Assembly (NCBI GenBank): GCA_013397115.1
Contig: VWZW01004757.1
Span: 379,764-443,763 of the forward strand
DNA length: 64,000 bases
Direction: 5' to 3'
Origin: Edolisoma coerulescens
Lineage: Eukaryota > Chordata > Aves > Passeriformes > Campephagidae
Shown here: positions 52,646 through 63,880 of the stretch, piece after piece
How the letters are laid out: each line of letters opens with the position of its first letter
Numbering within the stretch: position 1 is the stretch's first letter
Made by a program: the position numbers and the translations under genes
The notes under the pieces: model-generated
What the model was told of the DNA's origin: nothing
Seen by the model: only the letters and a program-made list of their open reading frames with translations
Databases searched by the model: none

Positions 52646-55600
52646 TTTTCTCTGTCCAGGTTGAATGCCCAGGAAAAAAGAGTGACAAGAGCTTCTGGTC
52701 TGGGTTCTTCATCAGGGGGTGGAGAAATCAAGAGCTCAGTTTATGGGCTGGATTCTTCAGGGTGGGCACAAGGTGGACACAGAAGCACTGTAAAAGAATC
52801 TGTTAAATTTTAAATATTGCCAGTGTGTAAAATAATGTGGGGGAAATGAATGCTGAGAGGGGGCAGGTGCTGCACGGGGTGTTTATCTCCAGCATCAGTG
52901 CACTGAAGGGAAAAAAGCTGTTTATTAGAGCAAGGGCTCTGTCCCAGCAACAAACCACGGCAGGGGACAGGACATGGGAGCCGAGGAGCTGGGGGGAACA
53001 CAGGGGGATTTAGTCAGGAACAGGATTTCTCTTTGCAGAGAAAAAGAAACTGCAGCAATTTCTTCTTTCTACCCAGGTACCCCAGCACTGGGCTCCCTCC
53101 TCTGCATGCATAGCTCAAGCCCCTCTGTCTGCTTCAATTATTTCTATCACAAGCTCCTTGCTGCAAGTGTTTTATTCCCTGCTAAGTGTTTGCCCAGGGC
53201 CCAGGGCCTGAGGAGCTGCCTGGACCCCCCAGTTCCCAAATTCACAAACCAGAGGCACTTTGCATTTAGAGCAAGCTCTGCATCCTCCATCCCTGCTCTG
53301 CTCCATTCCCTCCCAGACAAAAACCACCCAGGAGGCTGCTCCTGCCTCATTTCCCCTCCAGCTCAGCTTCCACCTGCTGGGAAACACATCAGGCAACTGG
53401 GAGATAATTTAAATATCTCCAAAGGGAGATCCCACAGCCTTTGCCCCGTGCAGGTGTTGCACCACTGGAGCCACCTGGTACTGACAATATCCCTGAGCCC
53501 AGCGAGGATTTAGCCCTCCTGAGACAGAGAAAGAACCAGAAAGGGCTTTTTATCAATATATCTGTGCATGCTGGAGGATGCACCAAATCACTTTCATGGA
53601 AAAATGGGGGGGAAAAAAAAAAAAAAGGCAGAGCTGTAGTAGAGAGAGTTGGCTCTAAAAGCTTTGGCTCATCAGTGCCTTCCTCGCAGTGTGGATTAGT
53701 TCAATTATCCACTTAGTGCACTTCAGGGTAATGATGATCCTGTGGGCTCAGTAAAGAGTGGGGTTTGGTTGGTATTTTTTTTTTTTTAAAGAAAGCAGAG
53801 TGAGACATTTCCCTGCCCAGCTCATCAACATCAAAACAAGCTCAGGGCTCACTCCACGTATAATCAATGTTCCCTGGGCTACCCTGGGCTGCTGCTTCGG
53901 GTCAGAAGCTTTTAACTGGCCTTGGATGGAGGATTCAAGGGCTGAAAATTGCTGCTGTTAGAATATTAAAGCAGAATGAGGTCATTTCTTGTCAAGGAGG
54001 GGAGGAAAGGGCCACCATAAAATAAAGCATAAAACGCCTCAGCCTGGCCTGGCTGCTTCTCTCTCCACCAGAACCACAGCTCTGCCTGGGCACGAAGCAA
54101 ACCAGTCTGGGGAGGAGATTTATGCCCTCAGCAACAGAAATGTAATTGGAAATCATTCTGTGCAGATTGAGGAGCCCACAGCGAGGGGAATGGAAACAGC
54201 AGGCAGGGAATGAGAGAGGGATGAGAGAGGCATGAAAGGGCTGGTGCCACGCTCCAGAGAGCTCCTTCCAGCTGGGCTATCTGGGAGGAGTTTGCACGAA
54301 GCCTGTTTGTGTTTTGGAGGTGGTTATTCATTTAAAATGAGGGTTTACATTCCCAGAGGACGGTTGGGAGCAGGAAGGAGGGCTGGGAAGGGTCACTCCC
54401 AAGCACAGTGTGTGTGGGAGAGCAAAGGGAGCCACAAAAACGCTGCTGGAGATGTCCAGAAGCTCCAAAATATTTGGGCCAAAAGCATTGCTGCTGCTCA
54501 GGGGCAGGAGACTGCAAATGTCAACCCAAAATTGCCCAAACACCAACCTTTCCCAGGGGAAAAGCCAAAAAGTGACCTAAAGGATGAAGGGGACACTGGG
54601 GGCTGCCCCAGTGCCACCACGCTGGGTTATCCCACTAAAATGGGATAAGGGCAAAAACCTTTCAGGGCTCCCCCGTGGTTCATCACCCCTCGTTTCAGCA
54701 GCAGGAGCTTTGTGAGCTCATGCTCAGGAGCACTCAGGTCCTGGAAACACAAAGACTCCCCTGCTCCATTAGCTGGGATCTGCTATTGCCAAGGAAACTA
54801 ATTGACCTTATTAGCAGAATTCACGTATCAAAAGCTTAGGAGAAAGGGGTAAAAACAACTGACCCAGGCTCTGCAGTGAAATGTTCCTTGGTGAGCAACA
54901 GATGAAATCTCCTCCTGACCTCTCTGGTCCAGGGATGCCATCCTGTGGTCCCACTTTTCCTGCGCTCCAGGGGCAGTGGAGTTTTTCTCTGCCGGGGGGA
55001 TGATTTCCACCAGCCTGGTGTGCAGAGCCAGAGGAGAGGAGCTCTCCGGCTCTGTTAAATGTCTTTAACGTGAAATCCTGAAGGGCAGATCCATCCCTCA
55101 CAGTGTTCAGACTGCCTCCAGCCATGCTCCACTCCCTAGGGCAGGTTCAAGCTCCAGGAACATTATCATTAATAAATGGATGGATTTAAGCTGGACAGGG
55201 CTTGGAACAACCTGGACGAGTGGGAGGTGTCCCTGCCCACGGCAGAATGTTGGAATGAAATGGGCTTGAAGGTCCCCTCCAACCCAAACCATTCTGGGAT
55301 CTGTGTTCCCATAAAATGTTAACACAGGGTTTGTTCCCAAGGCTGAACACGAGAGCTTTGCTCACCGGAAAGGGCAGGAGGAATCCTGGATCCCAAGCTG
55401 GCACTGCAGGAAAGGTATTTAGGAATAAAGTGTCATCTTTTTACGTGACAGCTCCATAAGCCCATGGCTCAGTCACCCCTGATGGATGGGGAATTGGAGG
55501 GGCTTTGTTCACAGTCCCTTCTGGCAGTTCTGGGCGTGCCTTTTGTATCTCCCCCTCGGTAAATATGCACAGACACAGCTGGTTTTATCTTCAGCTCAGT

Positions 55601-58600
55601 TTATGGTTTGACATAAAATTGAAGACCTGATTTAATAGAGTCAGAAAAGATGCAACCTGTTCACCACAGCCTTTAATTATGTGTGCAGTTTGCTGAGTTT
55701 TCTTGGCTCCTAATAGCTTATTGATCCTGTGGCTTCTGGGCCATCTTTCTTCTTTGCTGTTTTATTAACTCAATATGAGGAGAAAATAAACCTGTGGGGC
55801 CTCCTTCAGGGAGGGGGTGGTTTGCATCCAGCAGGTTGGGATGAGCAATCCCAGCCTTCAGTGAAGCCTGGTGCACGTGGCAGCTCTCAGGGAGCTGTTA
55901 CTGGAAGGACAAATAGATTGGAGGTTTACAAAAGAGGAGAGAAATACCAATATATAACTCACTGAAGGTTTGGGCTGGGCATTTATCACTGGATTTTCAA
56001 GCTGTGTGCTATAAAACCACTTTATTCCTGGCTCTCCCTGGGCTGTCAGCTCTGTCCTTCCCCAGGGAAAAGCAGGGTTCCCCTGGGTCTGGGCAAGGCT
56101 TTGGGGAGGTGCTTTGTGATTAGGATTTTTCAGGCAGCAGTCACAGCCATCCTAAACACAATCTACATGATGAAAACCTCAAAGCATCTTATTACAGGCC
56201 CAAATTCCTGGAACAGATGTACAGAGGCTCAGGGATGTATGGAAAACTATGGGATATGGGCTACAACAGATGTGGAAAATGCAGCTGCATCACCACGGGA
56301 ATGAGCTTCCCTTTGGCAGCTGCTCCTTGGCTTGTAACTCACTCCAGGTAAGAGCTGCAATTCCAGCTTTCCTAGAAATGAAAAATAAAGCAGTAAAGAA
56401 TCAGTCTCTGTGCCTCACGCTCTGCTGCCTGCTGCCCCAGGGCTCTGACTGCTGATCCTACAGGATTCCACTCCTGGGAATCCTGCGTGTAGAGAAACAG
56501 GCAGAAAATCCCAGAGGTGGACAGGCTTCAAACATCCAAAATAAAAGGCCTCTTCTTGGGGCTGTGTGCCTTTCCACATCACTTTCCAAGAGAACTTCAC
56601 CGTTCCTCTTTTTGTGTTATTTCATCTTCACTGTACCAACCTGCTTGTGAAATTATGAATTCCAAGGCTCAATATTTTCCCAAGCACTCTGGGGAGAGCT
56701 CTGCTTTCCTGCAGGCTCAGAGCTCCCCTCCACCACAGGCTCTGAAACAGCAGAGCTCGGGGCTGAAATGCAAATATTATCCTTTTTCTGTGCCCCTCAC
56801 TCACCTCCCTTTGCCAACCCCCAAAATGGGCCCAACTTCACCAAGAGCCACCCAGGGCAGGGGCAGCCACCAGACCAGAGCTGTCCCCTCACCCTGGCAT
56901 CACATCCATTCTTCAAACCATTTTGGTGTTGTTGGTGATGCCTCAGCCCTGTTCTCCTCCCTGAAACCCTTCTTTTCCCTCAGCTTTAGCCCCTGACCCG
57001 TTGCCAAGTGACACCACATTGTTGCTGTCACCTCCAAAGACCTTTTTGAAGTATGAAAGCAGCACCTTGGAAATCCCTGGCCCTTGATGCAGCTCCTGTT
57101 TTGCATTTCCAAACAGCCTGGCCCTGACACCGGAGCTTTATTTCACCTCCTGCAAGCACAGAGCCTCTTCCTCCGAAGCACAGCAGCAAACAGGCTGGTG
57201 GGGAGGTGCCTGGATGCAGATGAAATGAAATGAAATTGAATTCGAAGTGCAGGTACCTTGGTGCAGGGGCTTCCCATCGCTGTGCATTTCAAAGCTCCCA
57301 CCTCGCTCCCTGCTTTGAAACAGTTCCCATCATCTTCCCAGCAGGTATCCCCTGGATTTCACTCAGCACAAAGAGTTTGTTATTTATTGCCATGGTTGAA
57401 AGGAATAAAATACCTGCTTTGACACAGTTCAGGAAAATTGCTTTATGCAATGACTGACCAAATCCTCTGCCTGCTCCCAGCACGGCTCCAAGCTCCAGTT
57501 TCTTATCTGTAATGAGGTGATGTGGAACACTGCAGGCTGCTCCAGCATTATCAGATGGAAGCAGAGGTGTAAAACATTTCTATTGGATATTTCAGCTGCT
57601 CCTGCTGTTGTGAGCTGCATTAAACAGCTCACAGATCACCTGAGCAGCAGCACTGCACTTGCTGTCTGATAAGGGCTCTGATAACCAAATTACTGTTGGT
57701 ACCACTATTATCTTGACTCAGGTGTTTATTAATAAAGTTTAAGCTGTCCAGGAAAATTTATTTTTTTTTATTATGGCTGATAACCTCCGGCTTAGCTGGA
57801 AGTTTGTCTTTAATGTGATGTTAAACCTCAAGCCTATTCCTCTGTTCAGTGATAAGAGCACTCAACAAACCCACAGCCAACACTAACAAATCATCAGGTG
57901 CAGTTTGCAGGTGCACAGAATACAAGAAAAACCAAGAAAATCAAACCCAGAGTAACTATCCTACAGGATCTGGGAAAGCACAAGCAAGAAAGCAATTCAA
58001 AAATCTGGGAAATAAATCCAAATTGATAAAGAAAACCAAGGAGAGTCCAACAGAAAGCCATAGCAGCTTCAGAAATATCAATCACTATTTGAGTTTGTGT
58101 TGCAACTGTGCTGTGAAATTATTTTACCACAAACCATTACAAACAAAAAAAAAAGTAATGAAAAAGAAAATCTAAGTATTGACTTGCAAAAAGTAACAGG
58201 AGTCTAACAAACAAAAGTGTTAATTATTGGAGATTAAACTTTTAACATCTCTACTTGATTAAAACAGCAGGGATTTGAAATCAGTCTCCACTATGTGATT
58301 TTGCCATTTGCATTTTGTTCAGGTTTCAGTTCCCCGCAGGTGCTGGGCTGGGGGGTGTTTATTGACTCCAACCCCACCTGGAAGAGGCACAGCCTGGCAG
58401 GTCCTGAGGTGCATGGGAGGGAAAGGTAACGAAGGGCAAATCATCCTTCATGTGGCATTTTTATTTTTATTAAAGAAAAATAAGTTTTAACTCCTTTGGC
58501 TCCTCCTCACACTCAGAGCAGGAACACTTTGAGGCTGCAGAGTTTGCACAGCATCAAAAACAGAGCCTTTGCTGGTCCAACACTAAGAAACATTAATTAA

Positions 58601-61569
58601 GCTAATTAAAGAGTGACATTTTCACTGTGTGGGGGATTCTATCCATAGTAATGAAAGTTAAAAATCTCATTAGCCAACAGGGAGGGAAGCAGCAGTAAAA
58701 CCAAGTTTCCCCACAGAAGCATCTTCAAGGCTGCAACAATCTCGTTATTATGAATGCTCTGAGCTTGGTCACTGCCCCATCTTGTGAGCTCAAGTGTCAG
58801 GAGGTAAAGCAGGACAGATGTTCCTCTTTGAATCAGAGCACAAAATGCTTAATGTTCTTTAAGTAACTCCTCCTTGCACGCCCTAAATCAAATCCCACCT
58901 GTTCCATCCTTACCCCGTTAAAGCAGTTTTAGGATCAGCTCATAACGGCTGGGCTGAAACGGATTTCAAGTGTAAAATGAAGGCACTAAATTACACGAAG
59001 TGACAAAGAAGGGGAGGGTTTGTCCTAGCAGACCATTAAACGATGCATTAACCTTGTCCTTCCTTACAGGAGCACGTGAAATGTGCTCAGGCTCTGGCAG
59101 CACAAGGTCAATGGGCTGCCAGAAACATCCTGAGCCTGAGAAAGGCCCAAGACCCCCTGGTTATTTTGAGTTTTTGCTCTGAGCAGCTCAAGAGCTGCCT
59201 GTGGCCTCTGAGAAATTTATAACAAACCATTTGCCACTCTTTAGCTGGGGGAAAACAAACCTGTGACACTTTTCTTGCATGACAGCAATGCCATCTCTGT
59301 TATTCCCTGCTGGAAAACAGCAGCTCCTTGGTGCCTCACTTCTCTGAAATGAAGGAGAGTGGGGAAATTAAAGTGCTCTTCCTCCTGCTCTGAGGGGAAA
59401 AGGAGGGAAGTGTCAATATTTAGGATTTATTGCATTCTGAAAAGCTCAGACACACAGGATATCCCTTCCTCCCTTCTAATTAAGTAGATACAGCTCAAAC
59501 TGCCTCAGCTGCAACAGCAGCCACCAAGCCAAGAGAGAGCTCCTCTCTGGATTTCCATTAATAGCTGGGATGTATTAATTATAGTAATTTATGGCTCTGC
59601 ATGAGTGATGATTCTAATGCTGCTGTAGATATGATTGCTTTACAATGCTAACCAAGAAATAAGGATGATAACCAGCATTTATGTGAAATGTGAAGCTTGT
59701 GATTTACAGCGAGGGAGCAGCGAGGCAGCTCTGCCCCTGTCGATGCCTGTCCTCCTCCTCCTCCTCAGTTCCAGCCCCTCTCCCTCAGCTGCACAGCCAC
59801 ACCACGTATTTCAGGGATAATCTCCATGTTTTCTCTCAAATGGCATTGCCATCTCTTATTGCTGAAATCTGGCACTCGGCCCTTCTTTGCTTTGCTGCAT
59901 ATTTTCTTTCTTTCTGCTTTAATCTTTTCATCTATTTTAGATTTAGCCGTGGTTGTTGGCTGCTGGTGAGTGCCAAGAGATTCCTGCCAACTGTTCTTTT
60001 TAAAGCTTTCGAAAATCCAAAATAATTTGTGTTTTGAAACCAGATTTTTGTCTGTTGTTTATTCCCCAACACTAAGTTTTAAGTGCTCCAAATGTAATCA
60101 AAACAGAACGGTTTCATTTCCCCTCCCCTCAAGCACCATGAAATTATCTGTGGTCACTTGTAAGATCACAGTAAAATGGTGAGGACAACTTGTTTTGTTT
60201 GAAAGGCACCATTTTCTAACAGAAACAACACTTTTCCATTCATTAATCATAGCAAAACCCCAGCCTGTTAAGAGGATCCCTGCCGAGGAACTTTGGTTTT
60301 GATTAAAACAATAAACAAGTGATGCTAAAATGAAACTCATCAATAGTTAACTCCACCAGATACCCCCAACTGTACCCTCAATATACCCAGATTAACTCTA
60401 TTTTTCCCACATTAACTTTGCTCTGTTTTAATTCTAACACTAGAAAAAAGAATTCTAAAATAAGTTGCAGCAAATCTTCCTTGGGCAAATTAACCAGCTC
60501 ATTAAACAATTTGCTGATTATTTCTGTTTACTGAGGGCATGTGGCTGCTTTTACCTCCATGGTCTGCAGATTCACATTTTTAAAAAGGTGGATTCCTTGT
60601 GCTGAGAGCTCTAAACCCATTTTTATTCCCAGTGCACATTGTAAGAGATGTCAACATGTTCTAATACACAAGCTCTTAAAATCAGGCAAAAACAGTTTTG
60701 TCTCAATAATCACTGGGAACAGAATGTAACTTTTAATTAAACAGTGGAATAACCTGTTCTTCAAACTGCTCAAAGCCTTTCAGATAGAGCAACTAATTAA
60801 TTCCAGACGTGTTTTACCTCCTCCATTGCCCAGGCTGGATGTTTTTTTATTAAACCCTGGATGTATTACAGTAATGATTCTGGGGAAAAAAAATTCCAAT
60901 TTAATTTACCTGCACGTTACAGCACCAGGACATTTCCCTGAAAAACACTAAGCCTGCTTTTCTGAATATTAAGAGAAATTCCTGAAAATTCTGCATTTCA
61001 TGTAATTTATACCTCAGATACAAATCTGAGCACAGCCACCTGTGCATTTGGAGGGACAGGGACACTGCCCTGTGATGCCACGTGAGCAGCACCAAGTGAC
61101 AGCATCTTCTTTCAGTCAGGAAGTGGGTAGGAGCACTCAAGTGTTATAACTTGCAGTTGTACTGACATAATTAAGTTAATTGGGAGTTTTGGCCTCAAAT
61201 GCTGGGTTTTAACTCATTCAAGCATCCCCAAGTTCCCCTCAAACTCCTCAACTTTGCCTCTGCAGCAGACTTTATTTAAAGTTTGAGATCACAATGACAA
61301 ACAGCAAGCCTGGACACAAGCTACAGATGCAGCTGCATTTGCTGCTGTGGCTGTCAGAGTATTTAATGGCTGATCTCTGCAGTAATTGGACTTTGTGGTT
61401 TGTTTAAACTCTTAATTACCACACTAAACCCCACTGACATTATCTGCAGCAAACACACTGCAATCTGTGTGCATCTTCTTCACCACTTTACAGGCAATTA
61501 TAGGAGTGCCCAGTGTGTTTATTAAAACTGTTGCAGGATGCAAAGTCACTCCTTAATGCAGTAAAGTGA
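52646..61569. other. Intergenic region between convergent LRRC75A and the snoRNA host gene
   Basis: No gene could be supported on either strand. One CR1 fragment lies at about 55178-55295. Composition shifts to more AT-rich DNA from roughly 57.7 kb onward. Several poly(A) hexamers and poly-A or poly-T runs occur, but without an exon they mean little. Confidence 0.6.
55178..55295 (+). mobile_element. CR1 LINE 3' fragment
   Basis: Contains GGAACAACCTGGACGAGTGG, GAGGTGTCCCTGCCCACGGC and AAGGTCCCCTCCAACCCAAA, then CCATTCTGGGATCTGTG, which matches the extreme CR1 3' end in sense orientation. Diverged and 5'-truncated. Confidence 0.88.
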
Positions 61570-61574
61570 CAAAA

Positions 61575-61734
61575 ACACAGTATTTTTTAAAAAATTATTT
61601 TAATGTGCATATAATAGAACACTTTAACTGTTACCATTTTGTAACAGGCAGAAAAATGTTGTGTCTACACAAAATCCTCAAGCTCAGGTGTTTTGTTGGA
61701 TTCCTTCTGCCTCAGATGTTTCCAGCAGCACCAC
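61575..61734 (-). ncRNA. SNHG29: snoRNA host gene terminal exon (predicted)
   Basis: Acceptor CTTCTCCTGTGTTCCAG ends at 61735, about 65 bases past SNORD65. The exon runs to an ATTAAA poly(A) signal at 61599-61604; cleavage is expected 15-30 bases beyond it, so the left edge is approximate. It contains no long open frame. Confidence 0.6.
61599..61604 (-). promoter_or_regulatory. ATTAAA poly(A) signal of the snoRNA host gene
   Basis: ATTAAA on the minus strand, about 130 bases into the predicted last exon and followed by T-rich sequence. Confidence 0.5.
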
Positions 61735-61799
61735 CTGGAACACAGGAGAAGGTCAGGTAAGCAGCCAACAGCATCATTAATGGATTTGTTAATGAGTGA

Positions 61800-61884
61800 G
61801 ATATCATCAGAAAACCTTTTGCTCACCACCAGTCAATCTGCCGGTAATTCCAGCAATTTTGGGTTAGTTTCATCACATGATATC
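61800..61884 (-). ncRNA. SNORD65: Box C/D snoRNA SNORD65 (HBII-135)
   Basis: On the minus strand a C box GTGATGA (61870-61876) and D box CTGA (61807-61810) are enclosed by a perfect 7-bp terminal stem: GATATCA (61878-61884) pairs with TGATATC (61800-61806). Inside is GCTGGAATTACCG (61842-61854), exactly antisense to the universally conserved 530-loop segment CGGUAAUUCCAGC of 18S rRNA. Taking CAGA (61837-61840) as the D' box, the fifth guide base upstream is the A at 61845. It pairs with the U equivalent to E. coli 16S U531, yeast U578 and human U627, the known 2'-O-methylation target of SNORD65. The RNA sits about 65 bases upstream of a splice acceptor, the usual spacing for intronic C/D snoRNAs. 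Confidence 0.93.
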
Positions 61885-62103
61885 ACGGGGAAATTGATAC
61901 ATTTGTGGCAGAATCAAGACCTTTATCTCTTTGTCTGCAGCTGCTCTTCCACACGTACTGCCTGTATTTTAGTCTAAGTATTGTTTTTTGGCCTAGAACT
62001 TCATTAATTATACATTTAGAGCTAAGAATACACAGAAATATCGTTGAGACTGCAGCCAAAACCCACCACATTCACCTAAGAACACAGTGAGTATTAAACT
62101 CAC

Positions 62104-62203
62104 CCAGCACTCCTGTGCTCTGCTGTCACAGTGCCTTCCCCAGGACTTGTGAAGAGCTGTCCCATCAATGGGTGGACATCAGCACCAGACTTGCAGGCTC
62201 TAC
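62104..62203 (-). ncRNA. SNHG29: snoRNA host gene exon 4 (predicted)
   Basis: Acceptor TTGATACATTTAG and donor GTGAGT bound a 100-base segment. The preceding intron would be only 160 bases and the acceptor is weaker than its neighbours, so this exon is the least certain of the set. Confidence 0.45.
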
Positions 62204-62363
62204 CTAAATGTATCAAGAAATAAGTATCAGGCTTAAAATTCTAAGGAAAACAGATCAAGTGAAAACACAGATCTCAAGCTCCTTATATCCTATAAACATC
62301 ATTCTAGGTTTACATTTCACCAGGTATAAAATTCTATATAGTGCACTGAAACCCATCACTTAC

Positions 62364-62433
62364 CTTCACATCAGGGCCACCTCCCCACCTCTCCCAATCC
62401 TGCTGAGTCACATCTATCTTGCAAGCTCAAACT
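62364..62433 (-). ncRNA. SNHG29: snoRNA host gene exon 3 (predicted)
   Basis: A long pyrimidine tract ending CTTCCTCTGCAG precedes the 70-base exon, which closes with GTGAAG before GTAAGT. The SNORD49-like RNA lies in the intron just upstream. Both splice sites are close to consensus. Confidence 0.65.
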
Positions 62434-62542
62434 CTGCAGAGGAAGTGGAACAGAGGGACACAAAGGTTAGGTGTTTTCATGGAGAGCAAGTTGCCTGGTG
62501 AGTTCTACAGGATGAATTTCTAGGTTTAAGCTCCTGTGTGCA

Positions 62543-62625
62543 GCTGCATTTCAGACCAGAACCAGGGTATCGTCAGTTCTCGCATCTGACGGCACTTCCT
62601 ATTCAGGGTTATCATCATCAACAGC
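62543..62625 (-). ncRNA. SNORD49: Box C/D snoRNA, SNORD49 (U49) family
   Basis: On the minus strand a C box ATGATGA (62612-62618) and a D box CTGA (62551-62554) are flanked by a short terminal stem: GCTG (62622-62625) pairs with CAGC (62543-62546). The interior contains AATAGGAAGTGCCGTCAGA, which I recall as the conserved core of vertebrate U49, followed by a CGTCAG/CTGACG hairpin that is also typical of that family. It lies about 110 bases upstream of the acceptor of the 62364-62433 exon. U49 guides 2'-O-methylation of 28S rRNA; I did not derive the target base here. Mammals have two paralogues (A and B), and which one this corresponds to cannot be decided. Only one clear copy is visible. 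Confidence 0.87.
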
Positions 62626-62893
62626 CATTAACTCCTCTAATTAATCACTTTAAACACTGTAGCTTTTATCCCAAACAGTTGTACCATCTCCCGTCTGCGT
62701 ATGAAGCTTTAACTCTTAACTTGTGTGTACACAAAATCAGTTTTAGTGAGTTTTTAATTAAACTTAAGATGTCATTTTTACAGGTTATTTTTGACATCAG
62801 TCCTGCATTACATCATCAGCATAAAGTAAAGGCCTGGAACCTTTTTACAGGAATTTGCACACCTTAGTATGTAGAAAAAAACCTTCCACTTAC

Positions 62894-62917
62894 TTTTTAC
62901 TTCAAGACGTCTTTCTG
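62894..62917 (-). ncRNA. SNHG29: snoRNA host gene exon 2, 24-nt microexon (predicted)
   Basis: A strong acceptor (CTTTTATTCCCACAG) is followed by CAGAAAGACGTCTTGAAG and a few more A-rich bases, then a consensus GTAAGT donor. A tandem CAG at the acceptor allows a 3-base alternative start. No coding content. Confidence 0.55.
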
Positions 62918-63817
62918 CTGTGGGAATAAAAGAGAAGTGTTATTAGAATACTCTTCAGCAGTATAAAGCAGACTTATACAGGGAAAAACAAGAACAAAAC
63001 CAGACAAGCACGACTGTACTCTGCTTGTACTTCCATCCGTGTTTATGTTGATATAAATAATTGAAATATTAATATCATACCGCTTATAGTAGTCCACAAT
63101 CTTCTCTAAATAATTTTGAATCCGAAAATTTAGAACTATCTCAATTTAGAGTAGTATAAGAAGCTTGCAAGACTCCCATTTACCAACACAGCAATTTTCA
63201 AATTGAAATCGCAAACATTCCAATGCTGTGGGTGTAATTTTCAATTGCACAGAATGTGTCTGGCACATCGAAAAATCAAGGAGAGTCCTAACTGCTGAAA
63301 CAGCGCTATAAAAACCGATGGACGGCGCTGGATGCCGAGCACTCCCCGCAGCAGCGTTACCTGCAAGGCCTCATGGAGCCCCGGGCAGGGCCGTGCCCCA
63401 GCCGCGTGTGATCCCGCGCCCACAGCAGCGATGCCCGGCCGTGCCTCACAACACACGGCCCCGGCCCGGCCGAGCCCCTCCCGACTTACCGGGGAGGCGT
63501 CTCCGCAGCCCTGGCGGGGTCCCGGCGCTGCCGGCGGGGTCGCGGTCCCGGTGCCGCCTCCATGGCCGCCTGAGGGACAAGGGCCGTCAGCCGCCACGCG
63601 CCGCGAGGCCGCGTCCCCCCCGCCCCTCCAATGGTGCGGCCCAGCCCGCGCGGCCCAGGCAGACCCGGGGCCGCTACCATTGCCGAGCTGGGGTAGCCCT
63701 CGCTTCGACCCCCACAATGGTACGGGTGCCTCGAAGGGCAAGCCGGGCCTGCGCCTGCCCGCTGCCCGCCCTGCAGGCCCCGAGCCCGGCTCCGAGCCCG
63801 GCTCCGCCCGCCCTCAC

Positions 63818-63849
63818 CTCAGCAGCTCCAAGGAGAGAAGGCGAAAGGG
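63818..63849 (-). ncRNA. SNHG29: snoRNA host gene exon 1 (predicted)
   Basis: Short first exon with a pyrimidine-rich start and ending CTGCTGAG before a GTGAGG donor. The start is uncertain by about 10 bases. Two candidates are C within GCCCTTTCGC and C within the TTCTCTCC run at 63832-63839, the latter fitting the TCT initiator of translation-related genes. Alternative downstream donors (GTAAGT after 63488, GTAACG after 63359) could extend or replace this exon. Confidence 0.6.
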
Positions 63850-63880
63850 CGCGAACCGCCTCGGCGGCCGGTTATAAAGA
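63830..63880 (-). promoter_or_regulatory. TATA-like core promoter and TOP/TCT start of the host gene
   Basis: TTTATAA (63872-63878) stands 25-40 bases before a C/T-rich start region inside a CpG-rich segment. A TATA-like element combined with a pyrimidine start is typical of ribosomal-protein and snoRNA-host promoters. Confidence 0.6.

Larger units (their letters stand above)
61575..63849 (-). ncRNA. SNHG29: snoRNA host gene, SNHG29 (LRRC75A-AS1)-like
   Basis: A minus-strand spliced transcript is predicted from signals in order. A TATA-like TTTATAA lies at 63872-63878. A pyrimidine-rich start region (CCCTTTCGCCTTCTCTCC) follows about 25-40 bases downstream. Then come exon 1 with donor GTGAGG, short exons at 62894-62917, 62364-62433 and 62104-62203, and a terminal exon from 61734 with an ATTAAA signal. 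Introns carry the SNORD49-like and SNORD65 snoRNAs, each upstream of a good acceptor. The joined exons show no substantial open frame, as expected for a host whose product is the intronic snoRNAs. A 5'TOP-like start is typical of snoRNA hosts, which are co-regulated with ribosome production. In human, SNHG29 lies beside LRRC75A in convergent orientation and hosts SNORD49A, SNORD49B and SNORD65, so location and cargo both fit. The exact exon set is inferred without RNA data. Confidence 0.8.

Noticed and set aside
62204..62363. C/D-like words in the 160-base intron between predicted exons 3 and 4
   Set aside because: ATGATGT and CTGA occur about 75 bases apart, but there is no terminal stem and the D-like box is too close to the acceptor.
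62737..62825. Third C/D snoRNA candidate on the minus strand (CTGATGATG ... CTGA)
   Set aside because: The C box begins with C rather than a purine, no terminal stem forms, and no rRNA guide was seen.
63241..63741. Minus-strand 166-codon frame and plus-strand 181-codon frame in the CpG island
   Set aside because: Composition-driven Pro/Ala/Gly/Arg sequence with no family features, lying over the host-gene first intron and promoter.
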